Position numbers and translations under genes: made by a program. A DNA stretch of 64,000 nt from Lutimaribacter salitolerans. GTDB taxonomy: Bacteria; Pseudomonadota; Alphaproteobacteria; Rhodobacterales; Rhodobacteraceae. Numbering within the stretch: position 1 is the stretch's first letter; each line of letters opens with the position of its first letter. The DNA lies in assembly GCF_042677865.1 (NCBI RefSeq), contig NZ_JBHUDD010000047.1:1-64000 (forward strand). The letters are read 5' to 3'. Below the pieces are notes generated by a model. That model searched no databases and was not told the DNA's origin. It saw only the letters and a list, made by a program, of their open reading frames with translations. Of this stretch, positions 43,527-51,672 are shown piece by piece.

Positions 43527-44375
43527 TTACTGGTCGTAGGTCGGGTGGAACCGGCCTGCGGGCGACAGGGTGAAAATCTGCGCGCCATCTGCCGTGACAC
43601 CCACCGAGTGTTCGAACTGCGCTGACAAGGATTTGTCACGCGTCACCGCCGTCCAGTCATCGGCCAGCACCTTGGTTTCCGGGCGGCCAAGGTTGACCAT
43701 CGGTTCGATGGTGAAGAACATCCCCTCTTCCAGCCGGGGGCCGGTGCCGGGGCGACCATAGTGCAGCACGTTGGGTGGAGCGTGAAACACCCGGCCCAGC
43801 CCGTGACCGCAGAAATCGCGCACGACCGACATGCGCTGGGACTCCACATAGGTCTGGATCGCGTGGCCGATGTCGCCAAAGGTGTTTCCGGGTTTGACCG
43901 CCTCGATCCCAAGCATCAGGGAGTCATGCGTGACCTGAATCAGACGCTCGGCCTTGCGCGACAGCTTGCCCGCCACATACATGCGGCTGGTATCGCCATA
44001 CCAGCCATCCACGATCACGGTCACGTCGATGTTCAGGATGTCGCCATCCTTGAGTTTCTTGTCGCCGGGAATGCCGTGGCAGACAACGTGATTGATCGAA
44101 ATGCACGAGGCATGCCTGTAGCCCTTGTAGCCGATGGTGGCCGATTTCGCGCCAGCATCGGCGATCATCTGTTCGATCAGGCGGTCGATCTCGCCGGTGG
44201 TCTGACCGGGAAAGACATGGGGTGCAATGTCGTCAAGTATGCGCGCGGCCAATGCACCGGCGGTTTCCATGCCGGCGAATTCCGTTGCTTCGTGAATACG
44301 GATGCCGTCGCGTGTCACGCGACCCCTGTGCGCTTCGTTCAATTTGTCGGACCTTTTGCCGAATTTCAAAATCAT
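43527..44375 (-). CDS. map: Type I methionine aminopeptidase
   Basis: Map removes the initiator methionine from nascent proteins. It has 282 residues of the M24 family. The metal ligands are recognisable: the two Asp in DVTVIVDGWYGDTSRM, the His in CGHGLGRVFH, and the Glu in FTIEPMV and FEHSVGV. Position-specific GYKGYRHASCISINHVVCHGIP also fits. The N-terminal 20 residues are less conserved and the ribosome site is weak, so the start could be a little further in. It lies 59 bases downstream of sfsA on the same strand. Confidence 0.95.
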   Translation of the reverse strand: MILKFGKRSDKLNEAHRGRVTRDGIRIHEATEFAGMETAGALAARILDDIAPHVFPGQTTGEIDRLIEQMIADAGAKSATIGYKGYRHASCISINHVVCHGIPGDKKLKDGDILNIDVTVIVDGWYGDTSRMYVAGKLSRKAERLIQVTHDSLMLGIEAVKPGNTFGDIGHAIQTYVESQRMSVVRDFCGHGLGRVFHAPPNVLHYGRPGTGPRLEEGMFFTIEPMVNLGRPETKVLADDWTAVTRDKSLSAQFEHSVGVTADGAQIFTLSPAGRFHPTYDQ

Positions 44376-44434
44376 ACGCCCTATTTAGGGCAAAATATAC
44401 CCAAGGACCAGTGCGGCGAATCGCGTACGCCCGT

Positions 44435-45136
44435 TCAGGGATGCACAAATGCAAGTGGTCGGCCAAGCGTTATCTTATGCGGCGTGATCGCGCAGTCAAA
44501 TACCATCACCCGCACCCCTGCCTGCATCGCCCGGGACAGCCCCGCGGCATAGGCCGGGTCGATGTCTGCGGCGATGCCCGCGCGGTCGCAATCGGTGCGC
44601 TGCACCAGATACAGCATCGCGGCACGCGCGCCTTGCGCGGCAATCTGCGACAACTCGTGCAGATGTTTCAGCCCGCGCGCGGTGACGCTGTCGGGAAACT
44701 CGGCCAGCCCCGGCTGGCGCGACAGGGTGACGGATTTCACCTCGACCCAGGTATCGGGGCCGTCACCGGACAGCAGGAAATCGATGCGTGAGTTTTCGCC
44801 GTATTTCACCTCGGGGCGCACGATGGGGGCTGACAGCCCCGGCACCTGCCCTGCCTGCAAGGCGGCGCGCAGGGCGCGGTTGGGCACGGATGTGTCCACG
44901 CCGGTGAAATGGCCATTGTCATGCTCGACCAGCCGCCAGCCGTATTTCAGTTTTTTCTTCGGGTCGTCATTGGGTTCCAGCCAGATGCGCATCCCCGGAT
45001 CGGCAAGACCCATCATCGAGCCGGGATTGGCGCAATGGGCGGTGATCTCGGTCCCGTCTTCCAGCCGTGCATCGGCCAGGAACCGCTTGTAGCGGCGGAT
45101 CAGCGTGGCGGGCACAAGGGGCGTTTGAAAGCGCAT
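44435..45136 (-). CDS. sfsA: DNA/RNA nuclease SfsA
   Basis: This 233-residue SfsA family protein was named for sugar fermentation stimulation in E. coli and later recognised as nuclease-related. Visible blocks are RRYKRFLADARLEDG, CANPGSMMGL, the nuclease-like SRIDFLL and WVEVKSVTL, and CDRAGIAADIDPAY. I start at ATG 45136 (MRFQTPLVPA); the in-frame ATG at 45172 adds 12 residues that are not family-like. The gene is divergent from the methyltransferase gene across an A/T-rich gap. Confidence 0.93.
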   Translation of the reverse strand: MRFQTPLVPATLIRRYKRFLADARLEDGTEITAHCANPGSMMGLADPGMRIWLEPNDDPKKKLKYGWRLVEHDNGHFTGVDTSVPNRALRAALQAGQVPGLSAPIVRPEVKYGENSRIDFLLSGDGPDTWVEVKSVTLSRQPGLAEFPDSVTARGLKHLHELSQIAAQGARAAMLYLVQRTDCDRAGIAADIDPAYAAGLSRAMQAGVRVMVFDCAITPHKITLGRPLAFVHP

Positions 45137-45236
45137 GACAGGCGGCCTATGCGCTGCCGGCCAAAAAGGCAATTGTGTGAAAAAGAGAATTTTGATAAAT
45201 AATAAAAAGAATCAATTATCAATATGGAGTTTCGTC

Positions 45237-45680
45237 ATGACACGATTTTTGCCGCCTTACCTGTTCCTGTCGCTCTTGCTGCCGCTGGCAGCGATTTGGC
45301 TTTGGCATCCCCCGGCGCAGGTGCCGTTCGAGATCAACGTGCCGCCATGGGACGTGCCCCTGATCCTGGGTCTGGTGCTTGTGATCTGGGCGCGCGTGCA
45401 GTTCAGGCAAAGCGACAGCGAGATCATGACCTTCGATACACCGCGCAATCTGGTCACGACCGGGGTCTTCAGACTGTCCCGCAATCCGATGTATCTGGGT
45501 TTTGCGCTGATCCTTTTGGCTGGCGCCTTGTACGTGAATTTCTGGTGTGCCTTTGTCGTGCCTGCGGTATTTCTTGCAGTGTGCCAGTGGTGGAATATCC
45601 CCGCCGAGGAACGCAACATGCGCGCAGAGTTCGGACCGGCCTATGACGCCTATGCCGCCCGGGTGCGCCGCTGGATATGA
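45237..45680 (+). CDS. Membrane methyltransferase of the isoprenylcysteine methyltransferase/PEMT type
   Basis: This 147-residue integral membrane protein has about four helices and the family signature: FRLSRNPMYLGF near residue 80, and a C-terminal EERNMRAEFGPAYDAYAARVRRW. Such bacterial proteins methylate unknown small or lipid substrates with SAM. ATG 45237 follows GGAG by seven bases. The 64 bases upstream are strikingly A/T-rich. It is followed by a TetR-type gene after one base, so that regulator probably controls this operon. Confidence 0.86.
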   Translation: MTRFLPPYLFLSLLLPLAAIWLWHPPAQVPFEINVPPWDVPLILGLVLVIWARVQFRQSDSEIMTFDTPRNLVTTGVFRLSRNPMYLGFALILLAGALYVNFWCAFVVPAVFLAVCQWWNIPAEERNMRAEFGPAYDAYAARVRRWI

Positions 45681-45681
45681 C

Positions 45682-46275
45682 ATGGCACGACCAAAACCCG
45701 ACACCGAAAAGATCAGGCACAAGCTGTTGCAGGCCGCCGAGGACATGCTGGCCGAAACCGGCGGCAGGCGCCTGGTCCTGTCCGAGATTGCGCGCCGCGT
45801 CGGGCTGAGCCAAAGCCATGCCCACAACTTCTTTGCGACCAAATCCGATCTGGTGCGCGCGCTGGCCGAACGCTGGTTTGCCGAGGTCGAGGGTGCCTTG
45901 GACGCGGTGCAGAAGGATCAACTGGATCCTGCCGAGGCACTTGAGGCTTATGTGCTGACCATCTTGCGGCTGAAACGGGCGCGTCATGATGCCGATCCGC
46001 GGCTGTTTGCGGCCTATATCGATCTTGCGGGCGATCATGGTGACGTGATCGCGGCTCACGCGGGGCGATTGCGGGATGGTCTGCGTGAAATCTTGTCACG
46101 ACAGGTGCCATCGTCACATCTGGAGACGGCAACGGATATGGTCATGGATGCGACAGTGGCCTTTCGCATACCGCACATGATCGCCCTGATGCGCCCGGGC
46201 GCAAGTGATGAACGGGCGCGCCGGGTTGTCGCCATGTGTCAGGCGGCCCTGAATGGCGGGTTGCCGCGCGAGTGA
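45682..46275 (+). CDS. TetR family regulator
   Basis: This 197-residue protein has an N-terminal TetR helix-turn-helix (VLSEIARRVGLSQSHAHNFFATKSDLV, about 32-58) and a divergent helical C-terminal ligand domain. It starts one base after the methyltransferase stop, so the two are co-transcribed, and it may repress that operon in response to the methyltransferase substrate. The target and ligand are unknown. Confidence 0.88.
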   Translation: MARPKPDTEKIRHKLLQAAEDMLAETGGRRLVLSEIARRVGLSQSHAHNFFATKSDLVRALAERWFAEVEGALDAVQKDQLDPAEALEAYVLTILRLKRARHDADPRLFAAYIDLAGDHGDVIAAHAGRLRDGLREILSRQVPSSHLETATDMVMDATVAFRIPHMIALMRPGASDERARRVVAMCQAALNGGLPRE

Positions 46276-46342
46276 TGCATTGGAAAGCCCCGGGCGCTGG
46301 TCTAAAGTTGCGGCGTGGCCAACATCAGCAAGAAAGATACCC

Positions 46343-47065
46343 ATGACCAACCCCACCGCCGCCATGATCGTGATTGGCGATGAGATCCTGTCCGGGCGCA
46401 CGCGGGATTCCAACATGCATTATCTGGCGCAGGAACTGACCAAGGCGGGCATCAACCTCGCAGAGGTGCGCATGGTCAGCGACGACCCGGGCGCGATCGA
46501 GGGTGCGGTGCGGGCGTTGTCGTCGGCCTTTGACCATGTGTTCACCAGCGGCGGGATCGGCCCGACCCATGATGACATCACCGCCGATTGCATCGCGCGG
46601 GCCTTTGACCGGGCCATCGACGTGCGCGACGATGCGCGCGCGCTGTTGCAGGTGCATTATGACCGGATGGGCACCGACCTGAACGCCGCGCGGCTGCGCA
46701 TGGCGCGTATCCCCGAGGGCGCCGTGCTGATCGAGAACCCGGTTTCCGCCGCGCCGGGATTCTCGATTGAAAACGTGCATGTGCTCGCAGGTGTGCCGGC
46801 GGTGTTTCAGGCGATGGTGGCCAGCGTGGTGCCGACGCTGGTGGGCGGCAAGCCGCTGCTGTCGCAGTCGCTGCGCGTGTTCCGGGGCGAGGGCGATATC
46901 GCCGGGCCGCTGGGCGCGCTGGCCCATGACTTTCCAGACCTGTCCATCGGATCGTACCCGTTCCAGAAAGACGGGGCCTATGGCGCGCAGATCGTCATTC
47001 GCGGGCAGGATGCCGCGCAGGTGGATGCGGCGATGACGCGGCTGTCGCGGATGTTCGACGCATGA
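46343..47065 (+). CDS. CinA-like molybdopterin-binding domain protein
   Basis: This 240-residue protein has a single MoCF-biosynthesis (MogA/MoeA-like) domain, as in the N-terminal part of CinA. The motifs GDEILSGRTRDSNMHYLAQEL and TSGGIGPTHDDITADCIARAF are clear. It lacks the C-terminal nicotinamide-nucleotide deamidase domain of full CinA. Family roles include ADP-ribose or nucleotide pyrophosphatase activity; none is proven here. ATG 46343 opens a run of four overlapping genes ending with the OmpA-like gene. Confidence 0.9.
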   Translation: MTNPTAAMIVIGDEILSGRTRDSNMHYLAQELTKAGINLAEVRMVSDDPGAIEGAVRALSSAFDHVFTSGGIGPTHDDITADCIARAFDRAIDVRDDARALLQVHYDRMGTDLNAARLRMARIPEGAVLIENPVSAAPGFSIENVHVLAGVPAVFQAMVASVVPTLVGGKPLLSQSLRVFRGEGDIAGPLGALAHDFPDLSIGSYPFQKDGAYGAQIVIRGQDAAQVDAAMTRLSRMFDA

Positions 47066-47793
47066 TGCCCACGGTGCAGCGGCTGTATGACGTGGTGGAT
47101 GGGACATGGCCCGCCGCCGGGTTTCAGCGGCTTGGACCCTGGATGATCCGCGAGGGGCAGGGCGGCGGGCAGCGCGTGTCGGCGGCCAATGCGGTGGACC
47201 CGGTGCGCGATGCCGACATACCGCAGGCCGAGGATGCTATGCAAAAACTGGGCCAGCCCCGGCTGTTCCAGATCCGGCAGGGCGACGAGGCGCTGGATGC
47301 GATGCTGGCAGCCCGGGGCTATGCCGTTGTCGATCCGGTCAATATCCATGTCGCGCCGGTGGACGCCGTGGCCACTGAACGCCCGCCGCGCATCACCACA
47401 TTCTGCCTGTGGGAGCCGCTGGCGATCCAGATCGACATGTGGGCCGCCGGGGGCATCGGGCCGGGGCGGATTGCGGTGATGCACCGCGCCAAGGGGCCGA
47501 AAACCAGCCTGATCGGGCGGCTGAACGATCATCCTGGTGGCACCGGCTTTGTCGCCATGCACGACGGCATCGCGATGGTTCACGCGCTGGAGGTGCTGGA
47601 ACACCAGCGCCAGCAGGGCATGGGCCGCTATTTCATGCGCGAGGCCGCGTTCTGGGCGCAGGCCAACGGGGCCAGCCACCTGTCTGTGGTCTGCACCCAA
47701 GGTAACGACGGGGCGAACGCGCTCTATTCTTCCCTCGGGATGACCCTTGTGGGACAGTATCACTATCGCAAGCACGAGGAGGATTTCGCATGA
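47062..47793 (+). CDS. GNAT family N-acetyltransferase
   Basis: This 243-residue protein has its GNAT fold in the second half. The acetyl-CoA-binding pattern QQGMGRYFMREAAFWAQANG (about residues 184-203) and the closing NDGANALYSSLGM are typical. The first half is family-specific and less conserved. The substrate is unknown. It overlaps both neighbours by four bases (ATGA), so it is translated with the CinA-like and AhpD-like genes. Confidence 0.88.
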   Translation: MMPTVQRLYDVVDGTWPAAGFQRLGPWMIREGQGGGQRVSAANAVDPVRDADIPQAEDAMQKLGQPRLFQIRQGDEALDAMLAARGYAVVDPVNIHVAPVDAVATERPPRITTFCLWEPLAIQIDMWAAGGIGPGRIAVMHRAKGPKTSLIGRLNDHPGGTGFVAMHDGIAMVHALEVLEHQRQQGMGRYFMREAAFWAQANGASHLSVVCTQGNDGANALYSSLGMTLVGQYHYRKHEEDFA

Positions 47794-48362
47794 GCGACAA
47801 AGACATTCCCACAGCCCTGAACCTGCCGCAGGTCGATCCGTTGCCACCGGCGACGCAAAAGTATTTCGACATCTGTCAGGACAAGCTGGGGCTGGTGCCC
47901 AACGTGCTGCGCGCCCATGCGTTCGACATCGACAAGCTGGATGCGTTTTCGGCGCTGTACAACAACCTGATGCTGGCCGACAGCGGGCTGAGCAAGCTGG
48001 AGCGCGAGATGATCGCGGTGGCGGTCAGCTCGGTCAATCGCTGCTTCTATTGCATGACGGCGCATGGGCAGGCGGTGCGCGCGCTCTCGGGCGACCCCAA
48101 ACTGGGCGAGGCGCTGGTGATGAATTACCGCGTCGCTGACATCACGCCGAAACAGCGCGCGATGCTGGATTTCGCGGTGATGATGACAGAGGCAAGCCAC
48201 CGGATCGAGGAATCGGATCGCGAGGCGCTGCGCGCGCATGGCTTTACCGACCGCGACATCTGGGACATTGCCAATGTGGCGGGGTTCTACAACATGACGA
48301 ACCGCGTGGCCTCGGCCGTCGATATGCGCCCCAATGACGAGTATCACGCCCAGAACAGATGA
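47790..48362 (+). CDS. Peroxidase-related AhpD/carboxymuconolactone decarboxylase-like protein
   Basis: This 190-residue all-helical protein of the AhpD-like superfamily has the redox motif CFYC (C85, C88) followed by H92 in MTAHG. It belongs to the uncharacterised peroxidase-related subgroup. It may act as a thiol-dependent peroxidase or decarboxylase; the substrate is unknown. It is coupled on both sides by four-base overlaps to the GNAT and OmpA-like genes. Confidence 0.9.
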   Translation: MSDKDIPTALNLPQVDPLPPATQKYFDICQDKLGLVPNVLRAHAFDIDKLDAFSALYNNLMLADSGLSKLEREMIAVAVSSVNRCFYCMTAHGQAVRALSGDPKLGEALVMNYRVADITPKQRAMLDFAVMMTEASHRIEESDREALRAHGFTDRDIWDIANVAGFYNMTNRVASAVDMRPNDEYHAQNR

Positions 48363-49276
48363 TGCGCCGTGCCGCTGCCCTTGTCCTGTGTCTGGTCGCT
48401 GCGCCGGCGTCCGCACTGGAGCTGAGCCTGCCGGTCAGCGCGCGGCCCACGGCAGAGGTGGTGACCGACCCTGACAGCTATGCCCTGCCCACCGGCCCGT
48501 TTGACGCGGGCAGGGTGCCGGCGCAGCAGGTCGAGGGGCGGGTATCGCGGCAGGCGTGGCGGATCGCCGGGCAGAACATGACCACGCTGCAACTGTTCGC
48601 GCCGCTGCGCGATCAGCTGTCCGATGCCGGTTACGAGGTGATGTTCGACTGCGCCGATGCGGGCTGCGGCGGGTTCGATTTCCGGTTCGAGATCGAGGTG
48701 CTGCCCGCGCCCGCGATGTATGTCAGCCTGACCGATTTTCGATTTGTCGCGGCACGCAAGGGTGCGGGCGATCACGTGACCCTGCTGGTCAGCCGCACCG
48801 GCAGTGCCGGGTTCGTGCAACTGGTGCGGGTCACGGGGCAGGGGGCCGAGGCGGACCTGCCCCGGATCACGGAAACTGTCACGCCGATGGCGGGCAATGG
48901 TGATCTGGCGCAGGAATTGCTGGCGCAAGGGCACGCGGTTCTGAGCGATCTGGAGTTTGCCACCGGGACATCGGATCTGAGCGAAGGGACCTATGCCTCG
49001 CTGGAGGCCCTGGCAGGGTTCATGCAGGTCAATTCGCAGGCCCGGATCGCACTGGTGGGTCATACCGATGCGGTGGGCGCGCTGGACGGCAATATCGCGC
49101 TGTCGAAACGACGCGCGGTTGCGGTGCTGGAACGGTTGGCGGATGCCCATGGCGTGCCGCGCGACCGGATGGTGGCCGAGGGCATGGGCTATCTGTCGCC
49201 CATTGCCCCCAACACCACGCCCGAGGGCCGCGAGGCCAATCGCCGGGTCGAGGTTGTTCTGCTGAACACCGACTAG
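48359..49276 (+). CDS. OmpA family protein
   Basis: This 305-residue exported protein has a signal peptide at 1-20 (ending PASA). Its central periplasmic region (about 40-180) contains two cysteines in DCADAGCGG. A C-terminal OmpA peptidoglycan-binding domain follows, with LVGHTDAVGALDGNIALSKRRA and NRRVEVVL. Such proteins tether the outer membrane or a complex to peptidoglycan. It is the last gene of the coupled run starting at 46343 and converges on the rhodanese gene six bases away. Confidence 0.92.
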   Translation: MMRRAAALVLCLVAAPASALELSLPVSARPTAEVVTDPDSYALPTGPFDAGRVPAQQVEGRVSRQAWRIAGQNMTTLQLFAPLRDQLSDAGYEVMFDCADAGCGGFDFRFEIEVLPAPAMYVSLTDFRFVAARKGAGDHVTLLVSRTGSAGFVQLVRVTGQGAEADLPRITETVTPMAGNGDLAQELLAQGHAVLSDLEFATGTSDLSEGTYASLEALAGFMQVNSQARIALVGHTDAVGALDGNIALSKRRAVAVLERLADAHGVPRDRMVAEGMGYLSPIAPNTTPEGREANRRVEVVLLNTD

Positions 49277-49282
49277 CGCGTG

Positions 49283-49663
49283 TTATTCCGGGGTCGTCGC
49301 CTGCGGCGCGCCGGTGGCCATGTTGGTGCCGATATACGGCTTCTTGGCAGATTTCCACGCGGCGAACCCGCCGTCCAGATGCGCGATCTGCGTCACGCCA
49401 GCGGCAATGGCTGCACGCGCGACGCGCTCGGACCGCACGCCCGAGCCGCAATGGAACACGATGCGCTTGTCCGACTGGCCCGGCAGCTTGTCGCCGTTGA
49501 AAAACGCCATCGGCATCAGCAGCGCGCCTTCGATATGTTCGAACATGTACTCCTGCGGGGTGCGCACGTCGATCAGCACGACTTCGTTGGCGTCAAAGGC
49601 TGTCGCCACCTCGTCCACGGACCAGGTTTCAAAACTCGCGTCGCCAATCTTTTCGGTTTTCAT
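49283..49663 (-). CDS. Rhodanese-like sulfurtransferase
   Basis: This 126-residue single-domain rhodanese has active cysteine C72 in FHCGSGVRSERV and the typical VVLIDVRTPQEY entry. It moves sulfane sulfur from a persulfide donor to an acceptor. It lies 11 bases downstream of the persulfide-dioxygenase-like gene, the usual pair in bacterial sulfide/persulfide detoxification. The ORF stays open upstream, but the start at 49663 (MKTEKIGD), preceded by AAGGAGACACAGC, is clear. Confidence 0.92.
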   Translation of the reverse strand: MKTEKIGDASFETWSVDEVATAFDANEVVLIDVRTPQEYMFEHIEGALLMPMAFFNGDKLPGQSDKRIVFHCGSGVRSERVARAAIAAGVTQIAHLDGGFAAWKSAKKPYIGTNMATGAPQATTPE

Positions 49664-49674
49664 GCTGTGTCTCC

Positions 49675-50568
49675 TTAAAACTTGTTTGCCGGGATCTTGA
49701 AGTAGGCATTGCCATCGCTTTCGGTCGGGGCAAGACGCCCGCCGCGCAGATTCACCTGCAAGGCGTAGAGCATGCGGTCGGGCAGCGACAGGGTGGCGTC
49801 CCGATCGTCGCGCAACTGGCGGAACGCCGCTTCGGTCTTGCCGGCCAGATGCGGGTTGTGCGCCTTGTGCTGCGCCACCGTCGCCTCCCATGCGGGGTCT
49901 TGGCGGTCGCCCACGGGCGGGTAGTCATGGCCGACGAAAAGGCGGGTGTCGTCGGGAAGCGACAGGATGGATTGCAGGCTGTTCCACAGATCGGCAGAGG
50001 TGCCGCCGGGGAAATCCGCGCGGCTGGTGCCAGCATCCACATGCATCAGCGTGTCATGCACAAAGGCGGCATCCCCGATGACATAGGTGATCGAGCCCAG
50101 CGTATGCCCGGGGTGCAGCATCACGCGCACGTCAAGATCGCCAATGCGGAACGTCTCGCCATCGGCGAACAGCCGGTCGAAATCACGGTCGGGGTCGAAC
50201 GCGTCGGGCAGGTTGTAGAACCCGGCCCACAGGGTTGCGATGTCGCGGGTTTTCGCGCCGATGGCGTTGGGCGCGCCGGTCTGGTCCTTGAGCCATGCGC
50301 TGGCCATCATGTGATCGGCATGGGGGTGGGTATCGAGCACCCATTGCACGGTCAGGCCCTGCGCGGCGACGAAATCCAGCACCTCCTGCGCGCTGTCGGT
50401 GCGGGTGCGGGCGTGGGCGGGGTCGAAATCCAGCACAACGTCGATCAGCGCCGCCTTTTTGGTGGCCGGGTCGGCGGCGACATACATGATCGAGCCTGTG
50501 TCGGGGTCGTAGAATCCCGTGACCTCGGGTGACTTGGGGCCGGTGGACGGGCTGGTGCGGGTGAACAT
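49675..50568 (-). CDS. MBL-fold persulfide dioxygenase-like hydrolase (Blh/ETHE1 type)
   Basis: This 297-residue metallo-beta-lactamase fold protein has its metal site HPHADH at 81-86, then the HPGHTLGS and HDTLMHVDAGTSRADFPGG blocks. The pattern matches Blh of the BigR operons and ETHE1-type persulfide dioxygenases, which oxidise glutathione persulfide to sulfite. It is paired with a rhodanese gene. In related loci an ArsR-type sensor (BigR/SqrR) controls the operon; no such gene is present here, but a short dyad lies in the promoter gap. Confidence 0.92.
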   Translation of the reverse strand: MFTRTSPSTGPKSPEVTGFYDPDTGSIMYVAADPATKKAALIDVVLDFDPAHARTRTDSAQEVLDFVAAQGLTVQWVLDTHPHADHMMASAWLKDQTGAPNAIGAKTRDIATLWAGFYNLPDAFDPDRDFDRLFADGETFRIGDLDVRVMLHPGHTLGSITYVIGDAAFVHDTLMHVDAGTSRADFPGGTSADLWNSLQSILSLPDDTRLFVGHDYPPVGDRQDPAWEATVAQHKAHNPHLAGKTEAAFRQLRDDRDATLSLPDRMLYALQVNLRGGRLAPTESDGNAYFKIPANKF

Positions 50569-50613
50569 CGGTGCCTCATTTCTTGTGCTTCAAAGATACG
50601 TTTCACATGCAGG

Positions 50614-50626
50614 TAATAGAATATTA
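50614..50626. promoter_or_regulatory. Short A/T-rich dyad upstream of the persulfide dioxygenase gene
   Basis: TAATA-GAA-TATTA is a perfect 5-bp dyad about 46 bases upstream of the start at 50568, in the only A/T-rich stretch of the gap. It could be an operator for an ArsR-type sulfide sensor encoded elsewhere. This is inference. Confidence 0.35.
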
Positions 50627-50659
50627 TGGGATCACAAGGGGTGGTGCCGCATTTCCTGT

Positions 50660-51574
50660 CTATCCCTGCAACTCGCGCAGCATCGTCTTGCAGTGGTCTA
50701 TCATGAAATCGGCAAACACCTGCACCTTGGGATCGCGATAGCGGCGCGAGGGCGACAGGCAGGCCAGTTGCGTGGGCAGTGGCGGTGTATCCGTGGCCAC
50801 GGGCACCAGCGCGCCGCTGGCCAGATGGGCGGCCACCTCGAACAGCGGTTTCAGGACGATCCCGGCCCCGTCCAGCGCCCAGCCGGTCAACACGTCGCCA
50901 TCGTCGCTTTCCAGCGGGCCGGTGATCTCGAACCGTTTTGGGCCGTCAGGCGTTTGCAGTGTCCATTGAAATTCCTGCGCGCCCGGAAAGCGCAGGTTCA
51001 GGCAGTCATGCCCCTGGGCCACCAGCGCGGCCCCGTCACGGGGCATGCCGCGCCGGGCGAGATAGGCAGGGGCGGCGCAAAGGACGCGCGGACATTCCTC
51101 GATTACGCGGACCTTGAGATCGCTGTCGGTCAGCGGGCCAAGGTGAAACGCCAGGTCCAGCCCCTCGCCCGCCACGTCGATCACCCGGTCGGACAGGCGC
51201 AGGCGGATGTCGATACGCGGATACTGCGCCTTGAAGGCGGGCACGGCGGGCGCGATGAACCGCCGCCCCACGCCCAGGGGGGCCGCCACGAACAGCGTGC
51301 CGCGGGGGGACTGGCTGGCCTCCATCACCGCGGCCTCGGCGGTGTCTATCGCCTCGAGTATCCGGCAGGCCCCATCATAGAACGTGCGCCCGTGTTCCGT
51401 GGCCGTCAGCGCGCGGGTGGTGCGGTTGAACAGCCGCACGCCCAGATGCTTTTCCAACTCGGCGATGCGCGACGAGGCGACGGCGGGCGAGGCGCGCTGG
51501 TCGCGGGCGGCGGCACTCATGCTGCCCAATTCATAGACGCGCACGAACATGCGGATGTTGTTCACATAGGCCAT
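50660..51574 (-). CDS. LysR family regulator
   Basis: This 304-residue LysR-type regulator has an N-terminal winged helix (residues 1-60, with GSMSAAARDQRASPAVASSRIAELE) and a periplasmic-binding-protein-like effector domain. It is divergent from puuD with 98 bases between starts, the classic arrangement for a LysR regulator and its target, so control of urate oxidation is likely. The effector (urate or another purine) is inferred from context. ATG 51574 is chosen; the longer open frame overlaps the puuD start. Confidence 0.9.
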   Translation of the reverse strand: MAYVNNIRMFVRVYELGSMSAAARDQRASPAVASSRIAELEKHLGVRLFNRTTRALTATEHGRTFYDGACRILEAIDTAEAAVMEASQSPRGTLFVAAPLGVGRRFIAPAVPAFKAQYPRIDIRLRLSDRVIDVAGEGLDLAFHLGPLTDSDLKVRVIEECPRVLCAAPAYLARRGMPRDGAALVAQGHDCLNLRFPGAQEFQWTLQTPDGPKRFEITGPLESDDGDVLTGWALDGAGIVLKPLFEVAAHLASGALVPVATDTPPLPTQLACLSPSRRYRDPKVQVFADFMIDHCKTMLRELQG

Positions 51575-51672
51575 TTTCAGATTCTTTTTGAAACTGTTCC
51601 CGCTACCTGATGGATTAACAGACAAATGCCGCCTGCGGTAGGCTGCCGCGACCCAACCGGAAAGAGGTTCGA

